A stretch of 64,000 nucleotides of DNA from Polytrichum commune. Its lineage: Eukaryota > Streptophyta > Polytrichopsida > Polytrichales > Polytrichaceae. The stretch covers positions 9,426,501 to 9,490,500 of the forward strand of contig OX485808.1 of assembly GCA_950295325.1 (NCBI GenBank). Direction: 5' to 3'. Under the pieces are notes generated by a model. That model did no database searches, was not told the origin of the DNA, and was given only the letters and a program-made list of their open reading frames with translations. Made by a program: the position numbers and the translations under genes. Position 1 is the stretch's first letter. Every line of letters starts with the position of its first letter. Positions 11,392 through 23,797 of this stretch are shown here, one piece after another.

Positions 11392-12151
11392 GGAGTTGTT
11401 CCAATAAGAATGAGAATGTTGTTTGTTTGTTTTGTGTCCTTGGTGGCTCTGAATTAAAATATATGTAATCATAGAGTTATTTTGTGTAGGATGTCTAGTG
11501 AGGTGGTTTTGGATAAATGTGGATTATACAATTATATGAGTGGATGTGGGGTTTTGATATGTCGTTCTAGAGGATTAGAAATTCCTATCATTTTTTTAGA
11601 AATTTTAAAGTCCAGTTAGGAATTGGTTGTTTTTGCAGGTCTATGATGCATATATCAATGGAAGAGTTGATTGTAACAATCAATATGCGTGGTATGTTGG
11701 TGTATGTAGTTGTGTAGGTTTGAATATGACAGTGTTGATCGAATGTGTAAGGAATGTGTGGTTTGAAAGAGTGGTTTGAAAGGTGTGGCTAAATGTTGGT
11801 ATTTTGGTTGCAGTTCAAAGAGTAATGTCTGTAGAAACCAATGTTGTTTGAAGCTGGGGTATAGTCAAGTGTCTTGAGAGCAATGGTCGGTAGGACATTG
11901 ATCGACCATAAAGGCAAGTAAATTTGTGAAGGCTATGAGAGTTATAGGCCAGTGTAAAGGAGTGATCCTCTGGCTATAACTTGAGAGGTATAAGAGAGAT
12001 GCACAAGCCTTTGAAAGAAAAGTAAGTCTTGACAATAAGCAAGAGTGGTATTACCTTAGTTTGTGAGAGAGAAAGGAAGACGAGTCGCCGTAAGAAGGGC
12101 GATAGCCTAACTACAAGCAAAAAAAAAAAAAGGTAAAGCTAAGTAGCTGAA
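11392..12151 (+). other. Non-coding stretch between element B and a solo LTR
   Basis: About 760 bp, moderately AT-rich, with no long open frame on either strand and no family I recognise. A run of about 12 A residues lies at 12119-12131. It ends in CTGAA, the left target duplication of the solo LTR. Confidence 0.5.
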
Positions 12152-13127
12152 TGTCGCAACCCTTGCTAGCCCCCTTAGCAATCTTGCCAAATTTCCTTTC
12201 TAGCAAAGGTTACGAGCGCTAACCCTTCGCATACCGCCATGCTAATGGTTAGCTCCTCTTACCCCGGACCATATAATTCAAAGGAGGGGAACCAACCCTC
12301 CTACTTTGCTCTTTCGGGACTCATCCCTTAATCGGTAACCCATTTCTTTGATGTGGACTTCCATCCATGGAAGTCCAATCCCATGTTGATCATCGCGTTG
12401 CCGGAGCAACACTACAACAACCCGAACCATACTAGGCAACTATGGCCTCACATTGGGCCAATGCCCATGGAGGCCGTGCCGTTCGGCCTCGGGTGGGTGA
12501 GGCCACACCACCTCACCCATATAAGCCTCTAGGACTTCACGCGGGGCCCCTACCCCACCGTCAACCAACCTCTTTTCTCTCTACCAAGGGTTGGGGCCAA
12601 GTGGACATTTTCCTTTAGCTGCTGGGCCTAGAACCCCCTAGCAGCTTCAGACCATCATAACTTCCTTGTATGATGTTTGATCATAACAACCAACCACTCC
12701 ATCCTCATCTACGCTTCACGTACATGCCGATGGACTCCTCACTTGCCCCATTCGGCCAAGTGGTGAGGAAGTTATGCCTGTTTGAACCTTGGCAGTCCCG
12801 GGAATCACTCCCAGGCACTGCTGTACCAGGGCGCTGTCCCGGGACAGCGCCCCACTCAAATGGCCATAACTCCTAGCTCACACCTCTGATTGAGGTGTTC
12901 TTGAGCTTTCTAGAATCGCCACGCCATGAGCTACGCATAACTCATGGCCTTACCCTTGTGCCTCCTAGTCTTCGTGGGTGGGAGGCGTTCCCAACGCCCG
13001 GGGCCCTCACCCACACTAGGATCACTTGGGCCCTCTCACCAACGGCGCCACAAGTCCCGGGTGTCACTCCGGGGTCCCCCTTGTGCCCATGGTGTTTTGG
13101 GCACTCCTCATGGAGAGGTGCGCGACA
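12152..13127 (-). repeat. Solo LTR of the chromovirus family
   Basis: 976 bp, TGTCGCAACCC...GGTGCGCGACA on the plus strand, with a perfect 5-bp duplication CTGAA on both sides (12147-12151 and 13128-13132) and no internal element sequence. This is the footprint left by LTR-LTR recombination after a complete insertion. Confidence 0.94.
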
Positions 13128-13891
13128 CTGAAGGCTAAGAGATGTTGAAAAGAGAGAAAAGAGGCAAGTAGCCAGAGGGTAAGTGGTAAGTAGCCTTGGT
13201 ATGGATTGTTTATGATCAGAATGTGATGCATGGTGGGAATCTAGACAATAAAGAGCTAAGAGAGCACTGAGGTTGCGAGGCTCTTGAGTCCCGAAGTGCT
13301 GCTTGGAGGCAGGAAGGAGAGAGTTGTGTGGCAACGACATCTTCCTCGCCGCATAACCTACTACAACATACCAACAACATATGAGTACCACCACGCTCAC
13401 TCCCCCGAACCACTGCTCAAGATTGAAGTCTTCAATACCCTTCAAACACGATTTGGCCCTTCAGAATATACCTCTCTCAAAACAACTTTTCAAAACGCAA
13501 CCCCAAATTGAAAATGAAGATGTCAATTGAAGTCCTCAATATAATATGCTTGTCACAAGAACCAACAAAACGTAGGGCATTGTCACTACAAGAAATGGAG
13601 TCACATGGTTGATTCTTAATTCTTCACATTGTCTTGGAAACATGTACCATATAATTCATGCACAAGTTTAATATGAGTTTTGTATTTCATTTCTATATTC
13701 TTGGATTGACGTCTTGGATTTGAACCAGCCCTTCAATTGAAAGGCTAAATTTTGAGAGCCCTTCAAAATGAAACTCATACGAGGGCTTCAATCTTGAACA
13801 CTGCCCCGAACACACCACCACGCTCTCTCTACCACCACCAGAAGCTGCTCCTAAAACCCACTGAGAGTTGTTGCTAAGACTCCACCGAAAG
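13128..13891 (+). other. Non-coding stretch between solo LTR and element C
   Basis: About 760 bp without a convincing gene. CTCAAGATTGAAG near 13416-13428 recurs inverted near 13787-13799, and ACCACCACGCTC recurs directly, so an older small repeat may be present. It ends with GAAAG, the expected left target duplication of element C. Confidence 0.4.
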
Positions 13892-14864
13892 TGTCGCAAC
13901 CCTTGCTAGCCCCCCTTGACAATCTTGCCAATTTTCAATTCTAGCAAAGGTAACGAGCGCTAACCATTCGCATTCCGCCATGCTAATGGTTAGCTCCTCC
14001 TACCCCGGACCTTATAGTTCATAGGAGGGAACCAACCCTCCTACTTTGCTTTCGGGACTCACCCCTTAATCGGTAACCCATTTCTTGGATGTGGACTTCC
14101 ATCCATGGAAGTCCAATCCTATGTTGATCATCGCGTTGCCGGAGCAACACTACAACAACCCGAACCATACTAGGCAACTATGGCCTCACATTGGGCCAAT
14201 GCCCATGGAGGCCGTGCCGTTTGGCCTCGGGTGGGTGAGGCCACACCACCTCACCCATATAAGCCTCTAGGACTTCACGCGGGGCCCCTACCCCACCGTC
14301 AACCAACCTCTTGTCTCTCTACCAAGAGTTGGGGCCAAGTGGACATTTTCCCTTAGCCGCTGGGCCTAGAAGCCCCCACAGCTTCAGGCCATCATAACTT
14401 CCTTGTATGATGTCTGATCATAACACTTGACCACTCCATCTTCATCTACCCTTCACGTAGATGCCGATGGACTCCTCACTTGCCCCATTCGGGCAAGTGG
14501 TGAGGAAGTTATGCCTGTTTGAACCTTGGAAGTCCCGGGAATCACTCCCAGGCACTGCTGTACCAGGGCGCTGTCCCGGGACAGCGCCCCACTCAAATGG
14601 CCATAACTCCTAGCTCACACCTCTGATTGAGGTGTTCTTGAGCTTTCTAGAATCACCACGCCATGAGCTACGCATAACTCATGGCCTTACCCTTGTGCCT
14701 CCTAGTCTTCGTGGGTGGGAGGCGTTCCCAACGCCCGGGGCCCTCACCCACACTAGGATCACTTGGGCCCTCTCACCAACGGCGCCACAAGTCCCGGGTG
14801 TCACTCCGGGGTCCCCCTTGTGCCCATGGTGTTTCGGCCACTCCTCATGGAGAGGTGCGCGACA
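13892..14864 (-). repeat. 3' LTR of element C
   Basis: 973 bp, TGTCGCAACCC...GGTGCGCGACA, directly followed by the polypurine tract of the internal region. No second LTR for this copy remains in the window. Confidence 0.93.
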
Positions 14865-15700
14865 CTCACCCCCACCAAACGGAGTCGATGCCCTCATCGA
14901 CTATACTCGTAGTCGGCACACCAATTCTCAAGTTGCCATCCTCTATGGTGCGGCATTGTGTTTACCTTAGGGCGCGACCCCCACAATGCATCTTCAAATT
15001 TGGCATAGTCCCAAAGGTGTCGTTCCTAGGTGGTCCGTTAGCGACCTTGGATCTCTCCTCCAAGGACCTAACCTACACTAGACCCACCTACTTTGGGACT
15101 CACTTGGGTTGCCCCTCCTTTGGGGCCTCCCCCGTTAGGCTCCACTAGCCTAACGTGACACATCTAGGCGAGACCTCAACGCTTCCACTAAGTTGTCTCG
15201 GTTGCAACTCCGAGATGGCTTTCCATTGTTAAGCCACGCCTCGATCGCACGGGGGTGATGCCAAGTCCCGCCCGACTCGGTTCCCACTTTGCTCTTTCGA
15301 GACATGGGTTCATGACTCCCATGCGCCAACTCTCGTTAGCTCGCGGGTAGCACTTTTATGAGCACGCGCCATCACCTTGCCCCCGCCCGGACAAGCCCAT
15401 AACGAAGAAGTTTCTTGGTTTTATCCAAGGCCCCTCCAAGCCATGGCCCCCAATTACTCGGCTTACCCAACCTAGTTTGGCATGTCTATTCCCCCTCTTC
15501 CATTAACCAAGCACAAGTACAAGACTAGGACCTCATCTCATACTTTTCTCTTTGCACCACTAAAGTTTGGACTTTATTCCCTCAATCCAAAGAACAAGTT
15601 CATGTTGTGGCGTAATTAACCTCGAAGCTAAGTGTGCTACTAGCGTCTCTCCCCCACTAAAGGAGATTGATGTCCTCATCAATGCCTACGCTTCATTTTA

Positions 15701-16608
15701 TTGGAATGTCTAGCCTTCGTTTCTTCAAAGTGCTTTACCAATTCCTTGGCGTTCATCATGTCTCTTGCCGCTACCCAAACGGCTTCTTTCTCATGGTATC
15801 CTCATCATTTCACCAACTACTCCTTTGTACATGTTCTTCCTTTTCACTTGGGATTCCTACACTTGAGGATGCCCTCCTACCTCATGTTCCAAATGACGTC
15901 CACAAGGTCGGGAGGTGGCCTAATCACTTGCTTGTGATCGGGCCACAAGGTGTTGTCCTTAAATGGCTTTAGGAATGAGACATGAAATATCGGATGCACT
16001 TTGATCTTGGGCGGTAATTCCAACTTATACAGGTCCTTGAACATTTGTTCCACAATGGGAAACGGAGTTCCAATTTTGGACATGAACTTTGGAGTGAGGC
16101 CTTTCGGCTAAGTGAAGTTGTTCACATTCAAGAACACCTTTTGGCCCACCTCATTCTCCACTTCGCGTCTTCCGGCATTGACTTGCACTCCGTAGCACCT
16201 TCGGGCTTTCTCCACCAACAACTTGGTCATCTCCAAGACTTGTTTACCATCCTTGGCAAGTCCTCACCATCTTGGTTGAACTCTAGTGTTGAATGTGCCC
16301 CCTCGAGAGCTAGGTTAATAGGTTGGAGCGCATCCACTCCATAAGCCATCACGAAAGACCACCCCTTGGTAGCCAAGTGCGTGGCTACATTGCAATTACA
16401 ATCCGCTCGACCCACATAGTCCGCCCAATCTCCTTGGTCCGCCCCCACCAAGTTCCTCAAGTATTGCTTCAAGACTCCATTCACATGCTCCGCTTTCCCA
16501 TTCATTTGGGAATGCAAGGCCGTGCTAAACCTTAGTTTCATTCCGACCTCCTTAGAGAAATGCATTGAAAATGCACTTGTGAACTTTGGATCTTGATCCC
16601 ACACAATC
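15701..16608 (-). pseudogene. Integrase core and chromodomain remnant (element C)
   Basis: Minus strand. It runs from the second catalytic Asp (IVWDQDPKF at ~16600) through GKAEHVNGV, KVHPIFHVSFLKPF and RPPPDLVDV to a decayed chromodomain (about 15870-15701). Frameshifts lie near 16240 and 16110. The first part of the core is displaced to 23656-23797 by insertion C2. Confidence 0.82.
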
Positions 16609-17581
16609 TGTCGCAACCCTTGCTAGGTCCCTTAACAATCTTGCCAATTTTCGTTTCTAGCAAAGGTTACGAGCGCTAACCATTCGCATTCCGCCATGCT
16701 AATGGATAGCTCCTCTTACCCCGGACCAATAGTTCATAGGAGGGAACCAACCCTCCTACTTTGCTTTCGGGACTCACCCCTTAATTGGTAGCCCATTTCC
16801 CCAATGTGGACTTCCATCCATGGAAGTCCAATCCTATGTTGATCATCGCGTTGCCGGAGCAACACTACAACAACCCGAAGCATACTAGGCAACTATGGCC
16901 TCACAATAGGCCAAAGCCCATGGAGGCCTTGCCGTTCGGCCTCGGGTGGGTGAGGCCACACCACCTCACCCATATAAGCCTCTAGGACTCTACACGGAGC
17001 CCCTACCCCACCGCCAACCAACCTCTTGTCTCTCTACCAAGAGTTGGGGCCAAGTGGACATTTTCCCTTAGCTGCTGGGCCTAGAACCCCCCCAGCAGCT
17101 TCAGACCATCATAACTTCCTTGTATGATGTCTGATCATAACAACCAACCACTCCATCCTCATCTACGCTTCACGTAGATGCCGATGGACTCCTCGCTTGC
17201 CCCATTCGGGCAAGTCTTGAGGAAGTTATGCGTGTTTGAACCTTGGCAGTCCCGGGAATCACTCCCAGGCACTGCTGTACCAGGGCGCTGTCCCGGGACA
17301 GCGCCCCACTAAAATGGCCATAACTCCTAGCTCACACCTCCGATTGAGGTGTTCTTGAGCTTTCTAGAATCACCACGCCATGAGCTACGCATAGCTCATG
17401 GCCTTACCCTTGTGCCTCCTAGTCTTCGTGGGTGGGAGGCGTTCCCAACGCCCGGGGCCCTCACCCACACTAGGATCACTTGGGCCCTCTCACCAACGGC
17501 GCCACAAGTCCCGGGTGTCACTCCGGGGTCCCCCTTGTGCCCATGGTGTTTCGGCCACTCCTCATGGAGAGGTGCGCGACA
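16609..17581 (-). repeat. 3' LTR of element C2
   Basis: 973 bp. The plus-strand start TGTCGCAACCCTTGCTAGGTCC is a subtype shared with 22683-23655 and with the solo LTR at 48223. Confidence 0.95.
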
Positions 17582-18414
17582 CTCACCCCCACCAAACGGA
17601 GTCGATGCCCTCATCGACTATACTCGTAGTCGGCACACCAATTCTCAAGTTGCCATCCTCTATGGTGCGGCATTGTGTTTACCTTAGGGCGCGACCCCCA
17701 CAATGCATCTTCAAATTTGGCATGGTCCCAAAGGTGTCGTTCCTAGGTGGTCCGTTAGCGACCTTGGATCTCTCCTCCAAGGACCTAACCTACACTAGAC
17801 CCACCTACTTTGGGACTCACTTGGGTTGCCCCTCCTTTGGGGCCTCCCCCGTTAGGCTCCACTAGCCTAACGTGACACATCTAGGCGAGACCTCAACGCT
17901 TCCACTAAGTTGTCTCGGTTGCAACTCCGAGATGGCTTTCCATTGTTAAGCCACGCCTCGATCGCACGGGGGTGATGCCAAGTCCCGCCCGACTCGGTTC
18001 CCACTTTGCTCTTTCGAGACATGGGTTCATGACTCCCATGCGCCAACTCTCGTTAGCTCGCGGGTAGCACTTTTATGAGCACGCGCCATCACCTTGTCCC
18101 CGCCCGGACAAGCCCACAATTAAGAAGTTTCTTGGTTTTATCCAAGGCCCCTCCAAGCCATGGCCCCCAATTACTCGGCTTACCCAACCTAGTTTGGCAT
18201 GTCTATTCCCCCTCTTCCATTAACCAAGCACAAGTACAAGACTAGGACCTCATCTCATACTTTTCTCTTTGCACCACTAAAGTTTGGATTTTATTCCCTC
18301 AAGCCAAAGAACAAGTTCATGTCGTGGAGCAATTAACCTCGAAGCTAAGTGTGCTACTAGCGTCTCTCCCCCACTAAAGGAGATTGATGTCCTCATCAAT
18401 GCCTACGCTTCATT

Positions 18415-19870
18415 TTATTGGAATCCTTAGCCTTAGTTTCTTCAAAGTGCTTCACCAATTCATTGGTGTTGACCATGTCTCTTGCCGCCACCCAAGCGGT
18501 TTCTTTCTCATGGTATCCTCACCATTTCACCAAGTACTCATTTGTACATTTTTTTTCATTTTCACTTGGGCTTCCTACACTTGAGGATGCCCTCCTACCT
18601 CATGTTCCAAATGACCTCCACAAGGTCGGGACGTGGCCTAATCACTTGCTTGTGATCGGGCCACAAGGTGTCGTCCTAAAATGACTTTCGTAATGAGACA
18701 TGAAATGTCGGATGCACTTTGATCTCCGGCGGTAATTCCAACTTATACATGTCCTTGAACACTTGTTCTACAATGGAAAACGAAGTTCCAATTTTGGACA
18801 TGAACTTTGGGAGTAAGGCCTTTGGGCAAGGTGGAGTTGTCCACATTCAACAACACCTTATTGGCCCACCTCATTCTCCACTTCGCGTCTTCCGGCATTG
18901 ACTTGCACTCCGTAGCACCTTCGGGCTTTCTCCACCAACAACTTGGTCATCTCCAAGACTTGTTCACGCTTCTTAGCCAAGTCCTCACCATCTTGGTTGA
19001 ACTCTAGTGTTGAATGTGCCCCCTCGAGAGCTAGATTAATAGGTTGGAGCGCATCCACTCCATAAGCCACCACCAAAGACCACCCCTTGGTAGCCAAGTG
19101 CGTGGCTACATTGCCATTACACTCCGCTCGACCCACATAGTCCGCCCAATCTCCTTGGTCCGCCCCCACCAAGTTCCTCAAGTATTGCTTCAAGACTCCA
19201 TTCACACGCTCCGTTTTCCCATCCATTTGGGGATGCAAGGCCGTGCTAAACCTTAGTTTCATTCCGACCTCCTTAGAGAAATGCATTGAAAATGCACTTG
19301 TGAACTTTGGATCTTGATCCCACACAATCACTCTTGGCAACCCGTGGTGCCTCAACCATCCTTTGAGAAAAGGCTATGCGGTCTCCAACGCGGTGGCGGT
19401 TCCCACAATCGGCACCATGTGTGCCAACTTGGCAAACCGCTCTACCATCAACAAGATGGCATCATACCCATGTGACTCCGGCAAACTTGTGATCAAGTCC
19501 ATGCACATACTATGCCATGACGCCGACGGGATAGGCAACGGTTGCAAGAAACCGCCTTGCTTTTGGTAAGAGGCTCGGTTCGCTTGGCACTTTATTCACG
19601 CCTTCACAAAGTGGGTTATATCCTCCTTTATGCACCCCCAATGGTACCTCTTTGACACCATTCTATGGCGGTTGTTTCTTTCTCCTTTATGGCCGGCAAT
19701 AGGACTATCATATTCCTCCTTCAAAACCGATAGCCTCAACTTGCCTTGTGGCACATACACCCAACTTTGCTTGCACTTGAACAATCCGTCCACGAACTTA
19801 ACCTCTTTGAGCACCTTGCTCTTGCGAAGCTCACCTAAAAGCTTTTGTGCTTTGGGGTAGTTAATTTACC
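18415..19870 (-). pseudogene. Integrase and chromodomain remnant (element C2)
   Basis: Minus strand, same layout as the other copies. VIVWDQDPKF, GKTERVNGV and the zinc-binding His residues are visible, with a TAG at 19374-19376 between the first and second catalytic Asp. The zinc region has VKA followed by a stop (about 19598). The chromodomain remnant (about 18600-18420) is out of frame. Confidence 0.82.
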
Positions 19871-21060
19871 CCTCCCGTATCTTGCATCACAAGTTTCCTT
19901 CGCCGGCACACATTAGCCACAAGGTTTGGATGGTTCTCATTGCTTGGAACTCATCCGGTCTACTTAGCGCATCCGGCACCACATTTCCATGGTCCGGTTT
20001 GTGGATCAAATCCACCTTCATAAGCGCCAAACTATCATGCCACCGCAATGACTTGGCGCTCACTTGCGCTTGTATATGTTAAAATACTTTTAGGACACAT
20101 TGTCCATGTAGACCTTTGCTTTGTGCGACCCCAAATAGTGTCGCCACATCTTCAAGCAATGCACTACGGCAAAGAAGTTCTTTGTCATGAGTTGGTTGCC
20201 TTCTTTGACAACCATCGAGCCTCAAGCCCCCATATGCAAAGGCCATCCATCTTACATTAACAATCCGCCATTGGCAAAGTCATTCACCCCCGTATGCACC
20301 TCAAAAGGTATGTCAAGCTCCGCGAACTTGAGCACGGGCGGCGAAGAGAACTTGCTCTTAAGCTCCCCAAAGACTTGGTGACAAGGCTAGTCCCACTCTT
20401 GGGATAGCCATTTCTTTCACAAGTCGGACAACCATCGAGCTTCATGCTCCCATATGCAATGGCCATCCATCTTACATCAACAATCCGCCATTGGCAAAGT
20501 CATTCACCCCCGTATGCACCTCAAAAGGTTTGTCAAGCTCCGCGAACTTGAGCACGGGCGTCAAAGACAATTTTGTATTAAGCTCCCCAAAGACTTTGGG
20601 GCAAGGCTCATCCCACTCTTGAGATAGCCATTTCTTTCATAGGTCGCACAAGGTTTGACAACCTTTAAGCTTAATACTCCCATATGCAATGGGCATCCAT
20701 CTTGGATCAACATCCGCCAATGGTAAAGTCACTCGCCTCCATGTGCACCTCAAAATGCTTATGAAAACCCGGAAACTTAACCACATCTTGTGAAGGGAAC
20801 TTGCTCTTGAGCTTCCCAAAGGCTTGGTGACAAGGCTCATCCCACTCTTGGGATAGCCATTTTTTCAACAAATTGACTAAGGTCCTAGCAACCTTAGAAA
20901 AACCTCGAATGAAGTGGTGGTAGTAGTTGGCTAGGCCAACAAATGACCTAAGCCATTTTCTTGAGTCAAGGACCAATTCTCCTTTTGGATGGCCTTGATA
21001 TTCTTCATGTTTGTCACCAACTTCCTTTGTCACCACATACCTCTAGAACTCAATATGTTG
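19871..21060 (-). pseudogene. RNase H and RT thumb with three tandem units (element C2)
   Basis: Minus strand. The thumb reads LRSFVGLANYYHHFIRGFSKVARTLVNLLKKWL (about 20960-20850). ~228-bp units start near 20855, 20625 and 20400. The RNase H end reads LRWHDSLALMKVDLIHKPDHGNVVPDALSR (about 20050-19950). The RT palm is missing: QEMKITLLNNI joins the truncated start directly to the thumb at about 21090-21050. Confidence 0.78.
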
Positions 21061-21690
21061 TTGAGCAAAGTTATTTTCATTTCTTGGCGGTAACTTTTGG
21101 GCAACACATTGATGAATACATCATTGTATCTCCCCAACATCCCACCAAAGTGGTTTAGGGGAGGCCCATCTTTCCTAGCCTCCCCATAAGTTCTATCGAG
21201 TTGCTCCAATTGAACCACGACTATTATGCTTTCTATTTTTCATTTGGTCCATTAAGACCAAATTCAACTTAGATCCTCCTACCATAGGAGTCCTTGTCAA
21301 TTTGAACTTCAATTCTTTGCCATTATGACACATCATAATGCACCGCAAGCACACCGGCTTGCACCTCACATCTATCATGTGAGCTTCAAAGTAGGCGGCC
21401 TTCACAATGACATGCATTTCATCTATTTCACTTGGTGTGAAATTTTGACAAAAATCCAATGTCCCACATTGAAAGGTTACATGCATCGCGGCCTCCTTTG
21501 TCTCATGCGGTTTGCCCTTTCCAAACCGCACCTTGGTGGGCTTGCCCGCTCTACCAATCGGCAAGCCCCAACTCCCTTATGAGTTTTGGGCTCAAGAAGG
21601 CATGGCTTGCCTCTTTGTCAACCCATTAGACGTTTGTCCCATTCATTTGAGCCTCAAGATATAAAATAGTTGGCCTTGGCTTAAGGCTAC
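21061..21690 (-). pseudogene. Protease region (element C2)
   Basis: Minus strand. LGLPIGRAGKPTKVRFGKGKPHETKEAAMHVTFQCGTLDFCQNF matches the retropepsin region. The catalytic triad position reads VDKEASHAF instead of D-[ST]-G-A. It continues as HMIDVRCKPVCLRC and TPMVGGSKLNLV and stops at the truncated RT. Confidence 0.65.
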
Positions 21691-22040
21691 TAGCCTTGGC
21701 CACAATGCCATTGTCTTACATTTGGTCCTCGGCAACTTGGCTTGGCTTGGTCCGCAAAGCCAACTTTAAACATTTCGTCCGCGGGACAAATTGGTTTGGT
21801 GCCACAAAACCAATTTCTAATAGTTTGTCCGCAAAACAAACATGTTTTGCCTTGGTAGCACAAAGCCACCTTCCCACACTCCGTCCGCAACACGAACATG
21901 AATTGCCTTGGTAGGACAAACCCACCTCCCAACATTCCGTCCGCGGCACAAGTATGATTTGCTTTGGAAGCATAAAGCCACCTTTCAACATTCCGTCCGC
22001 GGCACCAACATGTTTTGCCTAAGTAAAATGGACCAAACAA
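21690..22040 (-). pseudogene. Zinc-knuckle-like repeat array in gag (element C2)
   Basis: An open minus-strand stretch of 116 codons with about five degenerate ~66-bp repeats. Each carries Cys-rich pieces such as CLFCGQTIRNWFCGTK and CRGRNVERWLYASK, resembling decayed CCHC zinc knuckles of a Gag nucleocapsid domain, which binds the RNA genome. The repeat consensus contains GTCCGCGGCAC on the plus strand. A, D and E are shorter here and keep only a single GTCCGCGGCAC-like remnant. Confidence 0.5.
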
Positions 22041-22660
22041 TTTGCACTCATTTCTTTGGGACCTACTTTGGCTAAAGCCACTTGTGGTGATGCGCCGCCA
22101 AACTTCTCTTTGGGACCATCGGCTTCAATGCTCTTGCAAACTTGATGGTCCCCACCATGTCCTCAAGAAGCCTTAGGGACTTAAACAAGGCATCCACCAC
22201 CCGCTTTTAAAACCCCACCTAAAGGATGCATTTCTTAGAAAGCTCGTCCGTTTTAGGTGTATCCTTCATTTGTGCGTTTGAATAGCGCACATAGGCCTTA
22301 AGAGGCCCCGGGTGCCTCTTTAGCACCAAATTCATTCCAACATCAATACCTTCCAAGCATTTCGAATTGGAATTTCAATCCAACATTAATGCCCTCCAAG
22401 GTTTTGGGTGCATTCGGTATTCTAGCCCCAAATGTTTTTCGAGGTTTGGGGGAGCCCTTTTCAAAGCACTCCTCCATTTTCCTTACCAAATCCACCCTCA
22501 TGCCCACCATTGTCATTTGAACCAATGGTATGGTCAAATTCCACTTGCACATGATCCTTGTTCCAATTTGAGCCTCACAACCTTTTGGAAACCCCGGGCT
22601 CACCATCATAACCCTCATTTTTGATACCCATGTTTCCCTCAAAGTGCGAGCTCAAAACTT
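22041..22660 (-). pseudogene. Degenerate gag (element C2)
   Basis: Minus strand, between the primer binding site and the knuckle array. Segments PGFPKGCEAQIGTRIMCKWNLTIPLV and LEGINVGLKFQFEMLGRY match D and E. A 99-codon open stretch (22343-22642) is the longest piece. No continuous gag frame remains. Confidence 0.5.
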
Positions 22661-22668
22661 GGAACCCT

Positions 22669-22680
22669 GCTCTGATACCA
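22669..22680 (-). other. tRNA-iMet primer binding site of element C2
   Basis: The minus strand reads TGGTATCAGAGC two bases from the 5' LTR at 22683. Confidence 0.9.
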
Positions 22681-22682
22681 CG

Positions 22683-23655
22683 TGTCGCAACCCTTGCTAG
22701 GTCCCTTAACAATCTTGCCAATTTTCGTTTCTAGCAAAGGTTACGAGCGCTAACCATTCGCATTCCGCCATGCTAATGGATAGCTCCTCTTACCCCGGAC
22801 CAATAGTTCATAGGAGGGAACCAACCCTCCTACTTTGCTTTCGGGACTCACCCCTTAATTGGTAGCCCATTTCCCCAATGTGGACTTCCATCCATGGAAG
22901 TCCAATCCTATGTTGATCATCGCGTTGCCGGAGCAACACTACAACAACCCGAAGCATACTAGGCAACTATGGCCTCACAATAGGCCAAAGCCCATGGAGG
23001 CCTTGCCGTTCGGCCTCGGGTGGGTGAGGCCACACCACCTCACCCATATAAGCCTCTAGGACTCTACACGGAGCCCCTACCCCACCGCCAACCAACCTCT
23101 TGTCTCTCTACCAAGAGTTGGGGCCAAGTGGACATTTTCCCTTAGCTGCTGGGCCTAGAACCCCCCCAGCAGCTTCAGACCATCATAACTTCCTTGTATG
23201 ATGTCTGATCATAACAACCAACCACTCCATCCTCATCTACGCTTCACGTAGATGCCGATGGACTCCTCGCTTGCCCCATTCGGGCAAGTCTTGAGGAAGT
23301 TATGCGTGTTTGAACCTTGGCAGTCCCGGGAATCACTCCCAGGCACTGCTGTACCAGGGCGCTGTCCCGGGACAGCGCCCCACTAAAATGGCCATAACTC
23401 CTAGCTCACACCTCCGATTGAGGTGTTCTTGAGCTTTCTAGAATCACCACGCCATGAGCTACGCATAGCTCATGGCCTTACCCTTGTGCCTCCTAGTCTT
23501 CGTGGGTGGGAGGCGTTCCCAACGCCCGGGGCCCTCACCCACACTAGGATCACTTGGGCCCTCTCACCAACGGCGCCACAAGTCCCGGGTGTCACTCCGG
23601 GGTCCCCCTTGTGCCCATGGTGTTTCGGCCACTCCTCATGGAGAGGTGCGCGACA
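22683..23655 (-). repeat. 5' LTR of element C2
   Basis: 973 bp, no difference from 16609-17581 seen by eye, followed by CAATC (23656-23660), the target duplication. Confidence 0.95.
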
Positions 23656-23797
23656 CAATCACTCTTGGCAACCCGTGGTGCCTCAACCATCCTTTGAGAA
23701 AAGGCTATGCGGTCTCCAACGCGGTGGTAGTTCCCACAATCGGCACCATGTGTGCCAACTTTGCAAACCGCTCTACCATCAACAAGATGGCATCATA
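23656..23797 (-). pseudogene. Integrase fragment of element C, right of insertion C2
   Basis: 142 bp continuing element C: on the minus strand MMPSCLLMVERFAKLAHMVPIVGTTTALETA then TAG (23705-23707). It contains the family's shared stop codon. It stops at TCATA where the LTR of D begins, so D inserted into C here. Confidence 0.85.

Larger units (their letters stand above)
13892..16608 (-). mobile_element. Element C, left part: 3' LTR plus integrase half
   Basis: Minus-strand chromovirus copy: LTR 13892-14864, polypurine tract 14865-14876, 3' noncoding block, then integrase. It is cut at CAATC (16604-16608), where C2 inserted, and resumes at 23656-23797. The rest of C (RNase H to 5' LTR) is absent, because D abuts it at 23798 and nothing resembling the remainder follows D. 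Confidence 0.9.
16609..23655 (-). mobile_element. Complete chromovirus LTR retrotransposon (element C2) nested in element C
   Basis: 7047 bp, minus strand, LTRs 16609-17581 and 22683-23655 (973 bp each), target duplication CAATC (16604-16608 and 23656-23660). Removing it rejoins the integrase reading of C (ACACAATCACTCTTGG). The two LTRs look identical by eye, so this is a very young insertion. Internal genes show the family defects: no RT palm, an in-frame TAG in integrase and a mutated protease motif. It keeps the longest gag, including a zinc-knuckle-like array lost in A, D and E. Confidence 0.94.
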
